The translations under genes and the position numbers were made by a program. The notes beneath the pieces were generated by a model. It saw nothing but the letters and a program-made list of their open reading frames with translations. It searched no databases and was not told the DNA's origin. DNA of 64,000 bases from Paratinospora sagittata (Eukaryota > Streptophyta > Magnoliopsida > Ranunculales > Menispermaceae), in contig CM069605.1 of the NCBI GenBank assembly GCA_035771175.1, positions 18,903,788 to 18,967,787 of the forward strand, in the 5' to 3' direction. Shown in pieces: positions 11,836 through 23,326 of this stretch (the first letter of the stretch is position 1; every line of letters begins with the position of its first letter).

Positions 11836-12026
11836 TGAGTGAGTGCTCAAGGAAGGGGAGAACACCGTAAGAGGGAGAAGAAAAGAAGTTGAGGAGTGGT
11901 GAGAATGGGGGGTAGGTCCCCCCCTTTTTATAGCCAAAAAGAGGCCAGAACGTTATGGCGGAACTTTCTGGCAAAACCTTCTAGCAAAACGCTCTGCCAT
12001 TTTTTTCTACTCTCAGGGGTATTACA
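10631..12026 (-). mobile_element. 3' LTR (A3) of a decayed minus-strand Tekay-like element
   Basis: The LTR start TGTAATACCC lies at 12,026-12,017 on the minus strand, next to the polypurine tract (12,027-12,041). The other end at 10,631 is the family's GGTGTGACA end with one change (TTTCACACC on the plus strand). A TATA box (TATAAAAA on the minus strand) is at 11,925-11,932. Just upstream of it in U3, at 11,945-11,998, lie four 13-14 bp repeats of a GAACTTTCTGGC-like core, a degenerate cousin of the array at 60.9-61.2 kb. A (GA)n tract lies at 11,805-11,835. Confidence 0.85.
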
Positions 12027-12061
12027 CTCTACCCCCCTTAAAAGAATTTTTCCCTCGAAAT

Positions 12062-12600
12062 TCAGTCCATGTAATCATCATTGTTGTCTTCGTGGGAGTC
12101 GATGCTTAGTTCGCGATCATCAATAGGCTCGGGATGAGAGTGATAAGGTCCCTGAACCATACTTTGACCAGTGGAGTCTTCGACATCATTGAAGAATGGA
12201 GAGCTTACAGAGTTTGATCCTTCCTCAGATGGTTTTAAGCGTGTTAAACTCTGCAAGACATAGACTTTTAACGGTGATGATGGTGGTTGCCCACTTTTTC
12301 AAGTCGTTCGTCAAACCCCTCCACCTCTTGGTCTTGGTAAGAGGTCCTGTCATATGGAGGGATTGATATTATTTGGACCGAGTGTTGAACGGGTGTTTGC
12401 CTCATTTGTTTGGTTTCAAAACATCCAAATGGGTTCAAAAGATGGGGTCCTTAGTGGCGAGGCGAGGATGAGGGTGATTTAAAAGTAAGGGGAAGAGGGT
12501 TTTGTGCTTGGGAGCTCTCCCCATTGTGGCCAAGTGGGCCATTGTGGCCAAGTGGGCCATTGAGTGGATGGTGTTGTGCCTGTGTTATTTTCAGACATCT
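12062..12600 (-). pseudogene. Conserved extra reading frame between pol and 3' LTR (minus copy)
   Basis: Reading on the minus strand starts with the word GCAGATGTCTGAAAATAA near 12,600 (protein MSENN...) and ends with the stop just before the polypurine tract. The last 64 codons are open (12,062-12,256), ending with an acidic, Asn/Asp-rich tail that includes EDSTGQS, QGPY, HEDNNDDY and D. The plus-strand copy at 20,283-20,798 ends the same way, and most synonymous sites examined differ between them. The middle of this copy is interrupted. No known domain is recognised. It lies downstream of the chromodomain, where standard Tekay elements are not expected to have a gene. Confidence 0.55.
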
Positions 12601-12699
12601 GCATGATTATTTAAATGACACAGGATATTAGCACGTTAGAGGAAAGTAGATGATTTCATTGATAAGTGAATAATATAATACATCATAACATCAACTACT

Positions 12700-14150
12700 A
12701 CTAGGAAACAAATTAGGGTATTTTTGTTTGATTGTTTCTTCTAGTTCCCAAGTTGCTTCTTTATTCCGTGGTGATCCTAAAGTACTTTTACTAGAGGAAT
12801 ACTACGACGTCTTAATTCTTGAGTCTTCCTATCAAGAATCTGTACCGATTTCTCTTGATATTTATTGCCTTCCTTGATCTGGACTTCAACGAGAGGAATA
12901 ATGTGCGAAGGATCAGGATGGTACTTCCGTAACATGGATACATGGAAGACATCATGGACTTTGGACATAGATGGGGGAAGGGATAGTTGGTAGGTTAAGT
13001 CTCCAATGTGTTTAATAATCTCAAGTGGGCCAATATATCGTGGAAAACGTTTCCCTTTGATTTTGAACCGTTTGACACCCCTTGTAGGTTGGACCTTCAG
13101 GAAGACATAGTCCCCGACCTAAAACTCGAGGGGTCATCTTCGTTTGTCGGCATAACTCTTGTGTAGACTCTGTGCCACACAAAGTCTTTTCTTTACTAGT
13201 TCAATCTTCTCAGAGGTTTCTTGAGCTAGTTTTGGCCCAGGCTAAGATCAATCTGCCATGTCCAACAAGCATATTGGAGATCGACAAGTGCAACCATAGA
13301 AGGCTTTATATGGTGCCATCCCTATGTTGGTCTGGTAATTGTTTTTGTATGCAAACTCATCCAAGTGCAAATACTTCACTCATCCATAGTGAAAGTCTAA
13401 TACACAACATCGTAGCATATCCTCAAATATATGGATCAACTGTTCTGACTATCCGTCAGCCTGAGGGTGAAACGTTGTGCTCATGGTAATTTTGGTGCTC
13501 ATTTTGCTTTGGAAACTTTGCTAAAAGCAGGATGTGAATCGAGGGTCTCGATCACAGATGATCGTAAGGGGGATGCCATGAAGGCATATGATCTCTCTTT
13601 CGTATAACTTTACTAACTTGGAAGGGTTATCTATAGACTTGAATTGGTATGAAGTATGCAACCTTTGTAAGTTTGTTAATGATAACGCATATGACATCTT
13701 GTCCTTTGTTATTTTGTGGTAGAGCAATGATAAAGTCCATTGCTATGTTGTCCCACTTCCATTCCCCAATAGGTAAAGGTTGGAAAAGTCTGGAAGGAAG
13801 TTTGGGTTCTGCTTTTACTTGCTAACAAGTGAGACATCTTACAACAAAATCTGCGATGGGCTTCTTCATTCCAAAGAACCAAAATTGACGCTTGACATCC
13901 TTGTACATTTTATCTCCCCTAGGATGCATAGTGAACCTAGAGCAATGCATTTCGGTGAGCACTTCTCTTTGAACTTCAGGGAAGAACCTAGAAAGACTTA
14001 GTGATAAACATCCTAGAAGGTTCCTAAGGCCAACACAATCTATCCACCTCGCCCGAAAATGACATCCTTCTAACATACCAACTAAGATGGTAACCTCTGA
14101 TTCTTCTCTATTTGACACATTCCTAACTAGGGAAAGGTTCTAAGAAAGTA
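12700..14150 (-). pseudogene. Broken pol of a Tekay-like chromovirus (integrase and chromodomain parts)
   Basis: Minus-strand pieces in several frames match the intact-looking pol at 61.5-64 kb. The integrase zinc finger, with EMHCSRFTMHPRGDKMY and ADFVVRCLTC (HHCC pattern), is at 13,822-13,960. Part of the DDE core, with [18 protein letters not shown], is at 13,521-13,620. The chromodomain-side linker KVHDVFHVSMLRKYHPDPSH and RRRSIPLVKVL is at 12,777-12,968. Frameshifts and stops separate the pieces. RT and RNase H are missing, so the element is truncated on its 5' side. Confidence 0.88.
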
Positions 14151-14657
14151 TATTCTCCTCCTCGGAAGGTACATTGGTTGCAAACTTAAAGACTGGTTTA
14201 TTTATGGTGGGTTGATATTTAGTACAGGTTAGGGAATAGGGCTTGAAATGTATCTCTGCCATACCATAAGTCCTCCAAAAACTTAACTCTATTTTTGGTC
14301 CCCAATTTCAATCTAATCATAGGCGAGAAAGTTTGTTGGATTGACGAAACAAGTTTCCAAGGACTCATATAGCTTGCTGTAGTGTCTATCCTGGCATCCC
14401 TAAGATTGCACTACAAGTCGTGTCGACTTCTTATCACTTTTGCCACAAATGTTCCTACTCACATGGAAATCTCCATAACTATTTGGCTACCAATGTTTTG
14501 TTTCTTACCACAACGTTTTCGATTCGCAACCCTCCTTGCTCAATCTTCCTCTGAACAATGCCCAAAGCCACCAAGTGAGTGCATTGGCCCTCCTCCTCCT
14601 TCCATAGGAAGTTCTTTCACACTTTCTCCAACAAACTCGCCACTTTCATTAGCATAT
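14151..14657. other. Unassigned sequence 5' of the broken pol
   Basis: It continues from the pol relic but shows no recognisable RT or RNase H motif. It may be rearranged element interior. The frame across 14,382-14,678 has no family signature and is not called. Confidence 0.4.
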
Positions 14658-14845
14658 TGTCACACCACGCGAATGTGATGAGTACCCCCGCAGGGCATAC
14701 TCCACGAACAGTGTGGACAAATGATCTAGGCTGCGGTTGTAGGGCCCTTTGGGTCGCGAGATCGACTAGATGAGACAATATTATGGGTGCATAATGGCTG
14801 GAGTATGCCTTGCGGGGGTACTCATCACATCCGCGTGGTGTGACA
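14658..14845. mobile_element. 188-bp foldback element with ~47-bp inverted ends
   Basis: The left arm TGTCACACCACGCGAATGTG, then ATGAGTACCCCCGCAGGGCA and TACTCC, is repeated inverted on the right with about two mismatches. The loop is about 95 bp. The terminal TGTCACACC/GGTGTGACA equals the terminal word of chromovirus LTRs. No target duplication is visible (CATAT on the left, ATACA on the right). It is either a small MITE or two LTR ends joined head to head. Confidence 0.7.
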
Positions 14846-17800
14846 ATACACAAAATAAACATATAGTAGTTAGGTAAGGCATCCAATACAACTTTTTTTT
14901 TTTGTCTTAGGATTCACTTTGTGCCACACTGAATTTAAGGTGATAGCGTGCAATGTCTAGTTTGAAGAGAAAATGTTCTAACCTTGACATTGGTGAAATC
15001 TAGCAATCCTATATTAGGCAAAAAAAAGCCCTGTTATAGAAAAATCATTTTCCCAAATCTCAAGCACCCATCAATATTGTTATATTGAGGTATGATAAAA
15101 AGACATCATTAATTGCTTATTCGCTTGCATGCCATGAATCACATTTAATTAAAATCAATTATTAAAGGCTAGACAAGTCATGGACAACAAGAGAATGGTA
15201 AAATTTTAATCTAAACAATAAAAGGTAAACAATGAATTTTCTTCTCTCCATTAAACAATGATGATGTTTTACATGGCTTATAAATGAATTTTCTAAATAA
15301 ATTGCCTTTATCCTATAGTTGGTTTAACCCAAATACTTTGGAGACCTAGGGGTTTGCTTGTGGGTCAGTTCGACTCCAAGAAAGATCTTATAAATGTTGT
15401 CTTCACATCTTCTTTCATCCCTGGGTATGAGAGTAGAAAAATCGATTTTGTATGTAGCTTCTGATTTGTAGATAGCAGACTACTCGATCGGTTGCATACT
15501 AAATTTTCCTCTTCTAAGAGTTTGTCGCTTACATTTTTCTCTACAACACCTGTAAGACTAATATTAAATGAATTTTAATCCATAAGTTGAATTTAGGGCA
15601 ATTATCTTGCTCCAAGGCCTGTGACACTCTTTCGGAAACGATTATGCATTGACGGTTTCATGCCACCAACTTCAGCTTCTAAAACGGTATTTGTTTGATA
15701 TGATTGGTTTAAGTTAATAAACACATTTAGAAATCTTTTGCTTTTCCTTCTTATAATTGGTTTGAATAGAGGAAGTGGGGAGAAAAAAGGAAAACAAAAG
15801 TTCTGATTGTAGATTTGAAAGCAGGTTAATCATCGTAACATAAATCTTGGGCAAAATTAAATTATGCCAAATGTTGGTGCTGCTTGGAGGTTAACCTTCA
15901 ATAGATAAGAAATCCTAGTTTTTTCCAGTTTTATTCAATGTCTGTCAAGGAACAAAACTTCAATCAAAATTGATATTCCTCTAGTATTCTTTTATGAAAT
16001 CATACAGGGTTTTGTAAAGGCTTGTGGTTGTTTTTTATGTGGATTGGGTCTTTTCAATGAGTTTGATAAAGTTGATTGAGTCGTGACAATTATTATAGTT
16101 ATCAAAGAAGCAGGATAAACACCAGATATAGTTTGTATTAGGGATCTCAGATTTTGAAAAATCTTCAACTATGGAAGTGTTGTCTAAGGGTAGTCCAAGT
16201 TGGTAGAATGATATCTACATTTAGGTCGCCTACCATGAGGATTAGGGGTTTTAATTAATGATTTTGTGGTATGTTTCCTTTGGGTTTTCAGTGTAGGAAT
16301 CTCCAGATCATTTGTGATCTCTATCACATGGGGAGGTCTTGACTATTGTTGCTTATGGAGGATTTTGAGGTAACTATGAATGGTGAACAGAATAAGTCTA
16401 TTTGTAGCTTGTGCCAAATTATTTAAATATTCTATTATTATGTAATTGGATTTTGTGTTCATGCTTTTGGTACTTTTGTTGCTTCTCCTCATTGGAAGAT
16501 ATTGTTATAGGTTCCCACTACCAAGGTTTTTAGGATTATTGGAGCTATGCAATGTTGATAACACAAATACTATCTGATCTAGGGTTAGTGCTAAGGTCTT
16601 GTATCTTCCAATGAGACATGTTTGTGGTTGAACAAGAGCCAAAAATTGGCCAAAAGATTCAACTTAAGAAGACAAAATTCTTGGGGGATTAGCTGACAAT
16701 CATCATGGTTGAAATATACAAAAGTTTCAAATGTTTGGTGGTTGGAAGAGAAAGGCAATTGGAAGATTGAGGGAGGACACTAATTCGCTTATGCAACAGG
16801 CTGTTGTGAACACTCTTCTTTTGGGAAGTTAATCTAGTGACACCTTAGTGTGTTATACTTGTAGTGATGGATGTATGAATGAATGAGATTGTTTTGGAAT
16901 TGGAAAAATGGATGAAATTATTTTGATGTGTTTGACGAGTTTCTTACTATTTTCCAATTTTTTCAAATGATTTACATATAGTGGAGGCTTTGTTAAAATC
17001 CTTATATATGCCTAAGGATCCATATTGGATCTTAATGAAGATCTCTTACATACATGTGTTCCATAAAATACATTTTTAATCTATTATTTCTCAGAAACAT
17101 TAGTCTATACTTAGAAAAAGCACAAATTATTGTTAGATTGCCACAATGATTTATTGGCTTATTGTTTATTATGATAATTCAAAAGAATAGCATTTCCCAA
17201 TTATAAACTAAAATTGTGTGGATAGATTTATTTTGTATATATTCAAAAGTTAGGTCGATGAACACGTTAATTTTTAGTTATCCTGATTTTATTTGATTTG
17301 CATAAAGCTTGGCTAAGTGGATTGTTAGTCTCATTTGAATACATATGTTGTAGAGACAAGTTGGAGGCTTGAGGAGGTCCATGAGAAGGTGGAGATTGGT
17401 ATGTAAGATTTCATGACCAATTATGTGTCTAGCTTGGGGTTGTACTCTTTCTAGCTAGGAAATGGATGGATTTACCATTTGTCAAACCATTGAGCTACGA
17501 GGTTCATCCTTGACTTACTCTATGATGGAGTGCAATGTGGGAAAGCCATTATAATTTCTGACATACTGCTACTTGTTGTGCATGTTGTGTGAAGAGAAAG
17601 TGGAGCATAGGAAAGCTCATCGAGATCTCATGTTTGGGTGTTTAAAAAAAGGAAGGACAAATTTGGCATAGTCACTTTGCAATGCAAGGGTATGGCTGCC
17701 TATATTGTCCCTTTCCCTAGATCTCATAGTCTTGGGAGCCTTGTGCATTGGATAATCCTTTTATAGTTGTAGTCTAACCCTTGTGGGTATGAATGTTGAC

Positions 17801-18019
17801 AATAATTGCAAAGCCACACATCTTTGCAAATTGTGGTTTTCATCTATTTAATCGGTGAATTTGTGTGCATGTGTTTTGCCCCTTCCCTAGGTTCAATGTT
17901 TATGTATATGAACACCTTTTTTTAACTTTTTAAGGAATTTGATATATCAAGGAAGTCTCAGCCGATTTAGCCAATAAGATACCTTATACTTGTTAAGTAG
18001 TTGCACATGTACATAATGT
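14846..18019. other. Long gene-free stretch
   Basis: No open frame of note and no protein family recognised on either strand. It is interspersed with decayed sequence of unknown origin. The only identifiable piece is a SINE-like relic at about 17,650-17,765. Confidence 0.55.
17650..17765 (+). mobile_element. Decayed Au-SINE-like 3' half
   Basis: The words GGGTATGGCTGCCTATATTG, CCCTTTCCCTAGATCTCA and GGGAGCCTTGTGCATTGG follow the same order as in the better-preserved SINE at 56,357-56,523 (AAGGCTGCGTACATTGTC, CTTCCCTAGACTTTAC, AAGCCTCGTGCACTCG). The promoter half is not recognised. Confidence 0.6.
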
Positions 18020-18246
18020 TGGTCCACCCAAAACGGGGGTGAATTGGGTGTGATGGTCAATTTTAAACTTTTCTTCCAATAACTTAGTGATATATATGAG
18101 TGTATTGGAATTGAACGCATAAACAAAACTTAAACTAAATTGCAACATGTGAAACAAACTAAGATTTATAGTGGTTCGGCCAAGCCTACGTTTACTACTT
18201 AATCTTCCGATTAGGATTTTCTCAATCCACTAACTGACTCTTACAG

Positions 18247-18425
18247 GTGAGAATCAAACTGTTACAACTGCCTTTTTACAGGTTAAAGGCAAACCTATCC
18301 TTTTACAGGCTAAAGATGAACCGTATTTCCTTTTTTCGGGATGAGAAAAAACCCACGTTCCTTTTACGGGATAAGGAAGAACCGTTTCTCTTTTACAGGT
18401 TAAGAGATAATCTATCCAATAATGT
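18247..18425. repeat. ~38-bp degenerate tandem repeat
   Basis: Successive units share CCTTTTACAGGYTAARGA followed by GAACC or AAACC, about four to five times with drift. The open frame across it results from the repeat and is not a gene. Confidence 0.7.
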
Positions 18426-19299
18426 TGGTTCTAACTGAGTAGAACACTTGACAATTAAGCTCATGTGCATAGCATTACAAAGATGTATAAATTGAAATAT
18501 GTAATGCTAAGAGAAAATACACTTATAGTCCTTTACCTTTCATTGTTCGGTATTGCTCAAGTGCAATTTCGAAAAACATGAATGATGTGATATGAAAATC
18601 AGTGCTTCTTCGAAAATAATATAATACCAATGAAACATTGACGTAGAAAATGAAGGACCAGTGTAAATCAAAGACACAGACAGTTTTCAAAATAGATAGA
18701 GAATATATGTTTGAAAACTTCTGATTCAGTATTTAGTAGTTGACATAACTACTGATGTTGTTCAATACAGTAATTATGATATGTAATCAAGTACAATTGT
18801 ATCTCTCATGAACTACTTCTCAAATTCTTTCTTCAGCAAGATTGATATCAAGTATAGATCAATGCTGAGAATTTGAGTAGATACCAGATTAAATAGATTT
18901 TCAAAAATAAAGTATAATTGAAGCTCAATATGAAAATCTCTTGAGCACAAAAAAGTATCGGTGAAAAATACTTTGAAAGCTTAGACATTTGAAAACCATT
19001 TTGACACAGACTAACTTTCAAAAAGTGTTGGCACAATAAAAATTATTGGCAAGTTGTTCGATCCTAAGTGTTGGTATTTATAGACTTAGTAGGGCATAGC
19101 CATTAGACATTTGAAGTTCAAATAATATGAACGTTTACACACAACGGCTAGAATGTTATATGAAAATGGCAACTGCAATTTTCACTAACATTCTGGTTCT
19201 TTTTAGATTACATGAAAAAGGAAAATGACTCTGTACAAAAGTTTGTTCTGAAAAAGTAGACTTATATAGTGTACTTATTAGAATAGTGATGGTTGTTGA

Positions 19300-19745
19300 A
19301 TTAGCGTCTTGATTCTGTAATTAGCGTCCTAACGCTTAATATCAATTTTGTCATTTTGTTCCTTTTGGGCGCTCATTACATATAAGTGTCCTGCTGAACA
19401 ATGAAGTGAGAGCGCTACTGAAACGTGAGCGTCCTGGTTTTTTTTGACACTTAAACGACTTAACCCTGAGGGCGCTAATGCACAGTTAGCGTCCTGCTAT
19501 GTTTTAAAACAATGAAGTACATGAGGGCACTACTTTCCGAGTAAGTGTCCTACCTTTTAAAACATAAAACATAACACGAGGGTGCTACAACTATATAATC
19601 GTCCTACCACATATTTAAAATAATACAAAACGCGTTGAAGGACAATCAGCGTCTTGAAAGTTATTAAGTTGATTCCCAAAGGTAGGGGCGCTCCTATCCA
19701 GGTAGCGTCCTGATAAATTGTTCAACTTATAACTATCAGCATCCT
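19300..19745. repeat. Paired GCGCT...AGCGTCCTG motif array
   Basis: The word GGGCGCTA/GAGCGCTA followed 15-20 bp later by AGCGTCCTG recurs about six times (near 19,368, 19,409, 19,468, 19,526, 19,578 and 19,686) with 50-110 bp spacing and unrelated sequence between. GCGCT and AGCG are partly complementary, so each pair can form a small stem. It sits in the LTR-like repeat. Confidence 0.65.
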
Positions 19746-19865
19746 CAAAGATAGATTCTTTGAAGAACTTAGAAATCTTTCAGTAAGCTGATACTAAGTC
19801 AGCTTCCTGACAACTTCAGAGGTTGACTAAAGGGAGGCCGCTACGTACAAGTCCATTTCAGATCA

Positions 19866-20190
19866 TTGAACATATTAGCAAACTAGCATATCGTCTATCC
19901 CTTCCATCATCCATGTCTAAGGTTCATGACGTTTTTCACGTATCCATGCTTTGAAAGTATCGTCTTGATCCTTCGCATATCATCCCTCTGATCGAGGTTT
20001 GGGTTGAGGAAAGAAACAAGTATCAGGAAAGAGCGATACAGATCCTGGATAGGAAAACTCAAGAACTAAGGCGACGTAGCATACCACTTGTGAAAGTGCT
20101 CTGGGATCATCACGGAGTAAAAGAAGCAACATGAGAACTAGAAGAACCAATTAAACTGAAATACCCTGAATTGTTTTCTAGTAATAATTG
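19866..20190 (+). pseudogene. Tekay-like pol 3' end (chromodomain region)
   Basis: The frame reads SMSKVHDVFHVSML, then DPSHIIPL, RKTQELRRRSIPLVKVLWDH, and KLKYPELFSS to a stop near 20,190. It has one internal stop after KEAT and another at the Arg of the MLRK word. It is the C-terminal end of chromovirus integrase with its chromodomain. The rest of pol is absent: the junction at about 19,866 is a truncation. Confidence 0.85.
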
Positions 20191-20282
20191 ATATGATACA
20201 TTGTACTTTTCACTTATCAATAAAATGATGGAACTTTGTTTACACTATATTAATATATTCTTTCATTTAAATAACTATGCAG

Positions 20283-20798
20283 ATGTCTGAAAATAATGCC
20301 GATGGAGGTAATGATGCACACAAGCAATGGCCTCTTTGGCAACCTGTGGCGACTCCTTTAGGATCTGAGCCAAGCCACAACTACTTTGCATCACCAACTC
20401 CATCACCCCACAAACAATGATCCTTATCGCCAGAGCGTGCATGACTTTTTTGTAACAATTGTGTCCGAAACAATCTTGTACTCTCATACTGGCAATATCT
20501 CCTACCAAAATTTCCAGCGGCCCGGATTCGAGCAACAACATGAAAAAGCATTCTGTTGCTCAACCTACCTCCCCTGTAACGTTGCAACTTGCAGAGCCCT
20601 ACACCACCATTTGTGAGGCAAATGTCAGAACCTTCTAAGGACGAATCCGACTCCATTTGCTCTCCAGTGTTTGATAATATAGAAGATTCCACCGGCCACA
20701 GTGCTATTCAGGGGCCTTATAGGCACTACCCTGATCCTTCGAGTAATGACGACGGTGGTGAATCCCACACAGACAACAATCATTACTACACAGACTGA
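20283..20798 (+). pseudogene. Conserved extra reading frame between pol and 3' LTR (plus copy)
   Basis: Starts GCAGATGTCTGAAAATAATG (MSENNADGGNDAHKQWPLWQ), is interrupted at about 20,418, and is open again over its last 70 codons (20,589-20,798). The C-terminal part contains DSICSPVFDNIEDSTG and HSAIQGPYRHYP and ends SHTDNNHYYTD. The same tail occurs in the minus-strand relic at 12,062. The stop lies about 23 bp before the polypurine tract. Function unknown. Confidence 0.55.
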
Positions 20799-20820
20799 AT
20801 TTCAAGGGAAAAATCCTTTT

Positions 20821-20833
20821 AAGGGGGGTAGAG
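20821..20833 (+). other. Polypurine tract
   Basis: AAGGGGGGTAGAG directly precedes the 3' LTR. The same tract precedes LTRs A3 (12,027-12,041, minus) and A5 (61,306-61,320, minus). It is the plus-strand primer site for reverse transcription. Confidence 0.85.
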
Positions 20834-22088
20834 TGTAATACCCTAAGATTGCACACCAAAAAAAAAATTATGGAACTTCGGGCACTTTTTTCTATAAAAA
20901 GAAGCCCCCCCCTCATTTTTCACACCAATCACTTGTGATCTCTCTCTCTCTCACTCTCCTTGACTTTTTCTCTTCTTTCTATGAGACTCTCTTCGCCGTG
21001 CAACGCAGTTCTGCTCGGGGAAAGGCGCCAGTTCAAGGAGGACTTATTATCTGAAGGTGGGGAACGAAACATAAGTTTGCGTGTCTTATAACTTTTATTA
21101 AAGTTTACATTCCTTTATCATTATGTCTACTATTCATTTACACTGCATTATTGCGTATAATGTTCATACCTGTCGTACTTATGTTGTATATTTGGAGTTC
21201 ATGTATTATACTGTTACTATGTCGGATTAGTGGTCAATCTGACTCAACCAGACATTGTCTTGTCCTCAGTAACTTTAAATAGTAAACGGGAGGCAGCGTG
21301 CTGCTCTAGACGATTGGTACTTAAGTACACCTCATGTCTCACTTCTCAAACTGGATACTGATCTGGTTGGTCTTATTCGAAAGCTATTAGCTTATACAAG
21401 TGATATTGAACATCCTAACTTTACACGTGGTGATACTGACCTGAAAAGAATCACCAGACGTTGCCAAATCTCGTCTAATGTTATAAAGACCGGAGCTGCT
21501 CATGCATTGGCATCATACATAAACACCACCTAGGTACGTAAGTGGTTTTTGATCTAATAAATAGTTAGGAGAAATGCTCACTATTATTGATATTTCTCTG
21601 GAAAGGGACGTACAATGAGAACCCGGGTTTACCTGGGGAGGGACATTTGTACGTGAACTCAGGCGACATACAATCATGGAACCATTACGAGATGGTGTCA
21701 TGCAAACATACATGTTGTATTGATTATGATGCTATGATGTGTTTATGTGATATTTGATTATGAAGTTTCCTTTATTAATTGTTATATTCACGAACTATTT
21801 TACCCACTGGGCGAGTAGCTCACCCCGTTGTTATCAATTTTTTCTCAGAAGATTAGGGTGGACTGGGTGGAGGTTTTTGGGCCCATATTTTATAACGCTT
21901 TGTTTATTCATTAGGGATTTTGGGAGGATGTTCCCTTTATTATTTCATGTACAAAAATATATTCTGAAATTAATATAATCAGATTTGTACTCCATTGTGT
22001 TCTTGTGCACTCGGTTATTGCTATAATGCATTTGCGCCCCATCTGTGAGTGTTCCACCAGTTTACGCGCGTCCCGGTGGGGTGTGACA
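20834..22088 (+). mobile_element. 3' LTR (A4) of the truncated plus-strand Tekay-like element
   Basis: Runs TGTAATACCC to GGGGTGTGACA. TATA box TATAAAAA at 20,893-20,900. The shared LTR module lies at 21,804-21,850. The following bases TTGTC would be the target duplication, but the element's 5' end is missing so the partner cannot be seen. Beyond 22,088 copia coding sequence begins, so the element probably inserted into that copia. Confidence 0.9.
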
Positions 22089-22600
22089 TTGTCTTCTAAT
22101 ATTGATTGTAGACAATTGTTTCTTAAAAATTTACTTCATGTGTCTTTCATCACTAAGAACTTAATTTTTGTTTCACAATTTGCCAAAAACAATAATGTGT
22201 TCTTTGAGTTTCATCCATATGTTTGTTTTGTGAAGAATTGAATCACCAAAACAAATCTTCTGGAAGGGACACTTAGTGATTGGTCTCTACAAGTTTAACC
22301 TCTCCATGATTCAATCTCAAGTGTCATCAGCCATGGTCCCCGTTAGTGCTAATCAACCTTCTAATTTGTCTACATTTGTTTGTAATAAGCCTACACTTAT
22401 TGCTATGTCCTGTTATGCATCAAACACTACATGTAATCTTGATATTTGGCATAAGAGGCTAGGACATCCATCTATCAAAGTTGTAACTCAAGTTCTTTGC
22501 AGTTGTAATATACCCCAGATGAATAAAGTTCCTCATGTTTGCTTAGCTAGTCAAATGGGCAAAATCCCAAAGTTGCCATTTTCTCATTTAACCACAGTAT
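22089..22600 (+). pseudogene. Copia protease/gag-pre-integrase fragment
   Basis: The frames read KNLLHV, FITKNLIFVSQFAKNN and VFFEFHPYVC, then after a stop DIWHKRLGHPSIKVVTQVLC and MGKIPKLPF. The HKRLGHPS word is the histidine part of the copia gag-pre-integrase zinc-binding domain, which precedes the integrase core. The open frame running from here into the downstream LINE is an accidental fusion. Confidence 0.85.
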
Positions 22601-22614
22601 ATTCAGCCCCCCTT

Positions 22615-23312
22615 CTTGATACCCCAGATCTCCCATCATTCTCATGTTCTTCTCATATTTGGCAGGCCCATGTTCCATCCAAGGTAAGGGTGTTTGGGTG
22701 GATTATGGCTCATAGGAGGTTAAACACCACAAAAATGATAGACTCCCCAATATGTGTTTATCACCGCATTGTTGTGTGTTTTTCCAACGGGATGGTGATT
22801 ATGTGGATCACATTTTCTTTCAGTGCTCTTTCGTAAGGAGATTGTGGATGAAATTGTTTTCTTTTTCTGTTAATAGATTCTATATTCCCCATGTTTTAGA
22901 GGATGGGTTGACTTTATCCCATATCTCTTCCCTTTCAAGGGAAAAGAGGGGGTGGGGGGGGGGGTGTGGTTGCTTTTTACGCCACCTTATGGTCGATATG
23001 GCTAGAGCGTAACAACATAATTTTTCACAATTCTACAAATTCTGAAGAGAATCTTTGGGAGGAAATTAAGTTCAAGGCTAATACGTGGGTCTTCACATCG
23101 CCTTTAGCTAAAGATTTTTCAGTCTCAAATTAGCTGTTGAACTGGGACAATTGCAAGTATTTGGGGAGGGGTTTTTGATAGTTAGTTGGTTGTCTATAAG
23201 TTTGGGTAGGGTGTCTTTATGGCAATCACCCCTTGTGATTAACTATGTATTCTGGAATTTTTAATATATATAAAATACCTTGTTCCTGCTCAAAAAATAA
23301 AAAATAAAAAAA
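22615..23312 (+). mobile_element. 5'-truncated LINE (L1-type) insertion
   Basis: Flanked by an exact 14-bp duplication ATTCAGCCCCCCTT (22,601-22,614 and 23,313-23,326) and ending in an A-rich tail (AAAAAATAAAAAATAAAAAA). It encodes only the last part of ORF2: the zf-RVT-like stretch SHIWQAHVPSKVRVFGWIMA HRRLNT and, in another frame, DYVDHIFFQCSFVRRLW and HISSLSREKRGW. It split the copia between gag-pre-integrase and integrase. The related LINE at 49,087-49,765 shares this 3' part. Confidence 0.92.
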
Positions 23313-23326
23313 ATTCAGCCCCCCTT

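Larger units (their letters stand above)
18020..19865 (+). mobile_element. LTR-like repeat of unassigned family, truncated at 19,865
   Basis: Starts TGTTGGTCCACCCAAAACGG and carries a GGTTCGGCCAAGCCTACG word at 18,174-18,191. I think this kind of word occurs in other plant LTR-type repeats, but I cannot assign a family. It contains two internal repeat arrays. It ends where chromovirus coding sequence begins at about 19,866. No TSD or coding domain is seen. Confidence 0.45.

Noticed and set aside
14617..14886. 89-codon open frame on the minus strand
   Set aside because: It runs through both arms of the foldback element and has no family signature.
22276..22836. 186-codon open frame
   Set aside because: It is a chance fusion of copia gag-pre-integrase with a LINE tail; the LINE's 14-bp target duplication marks the junction inside it.
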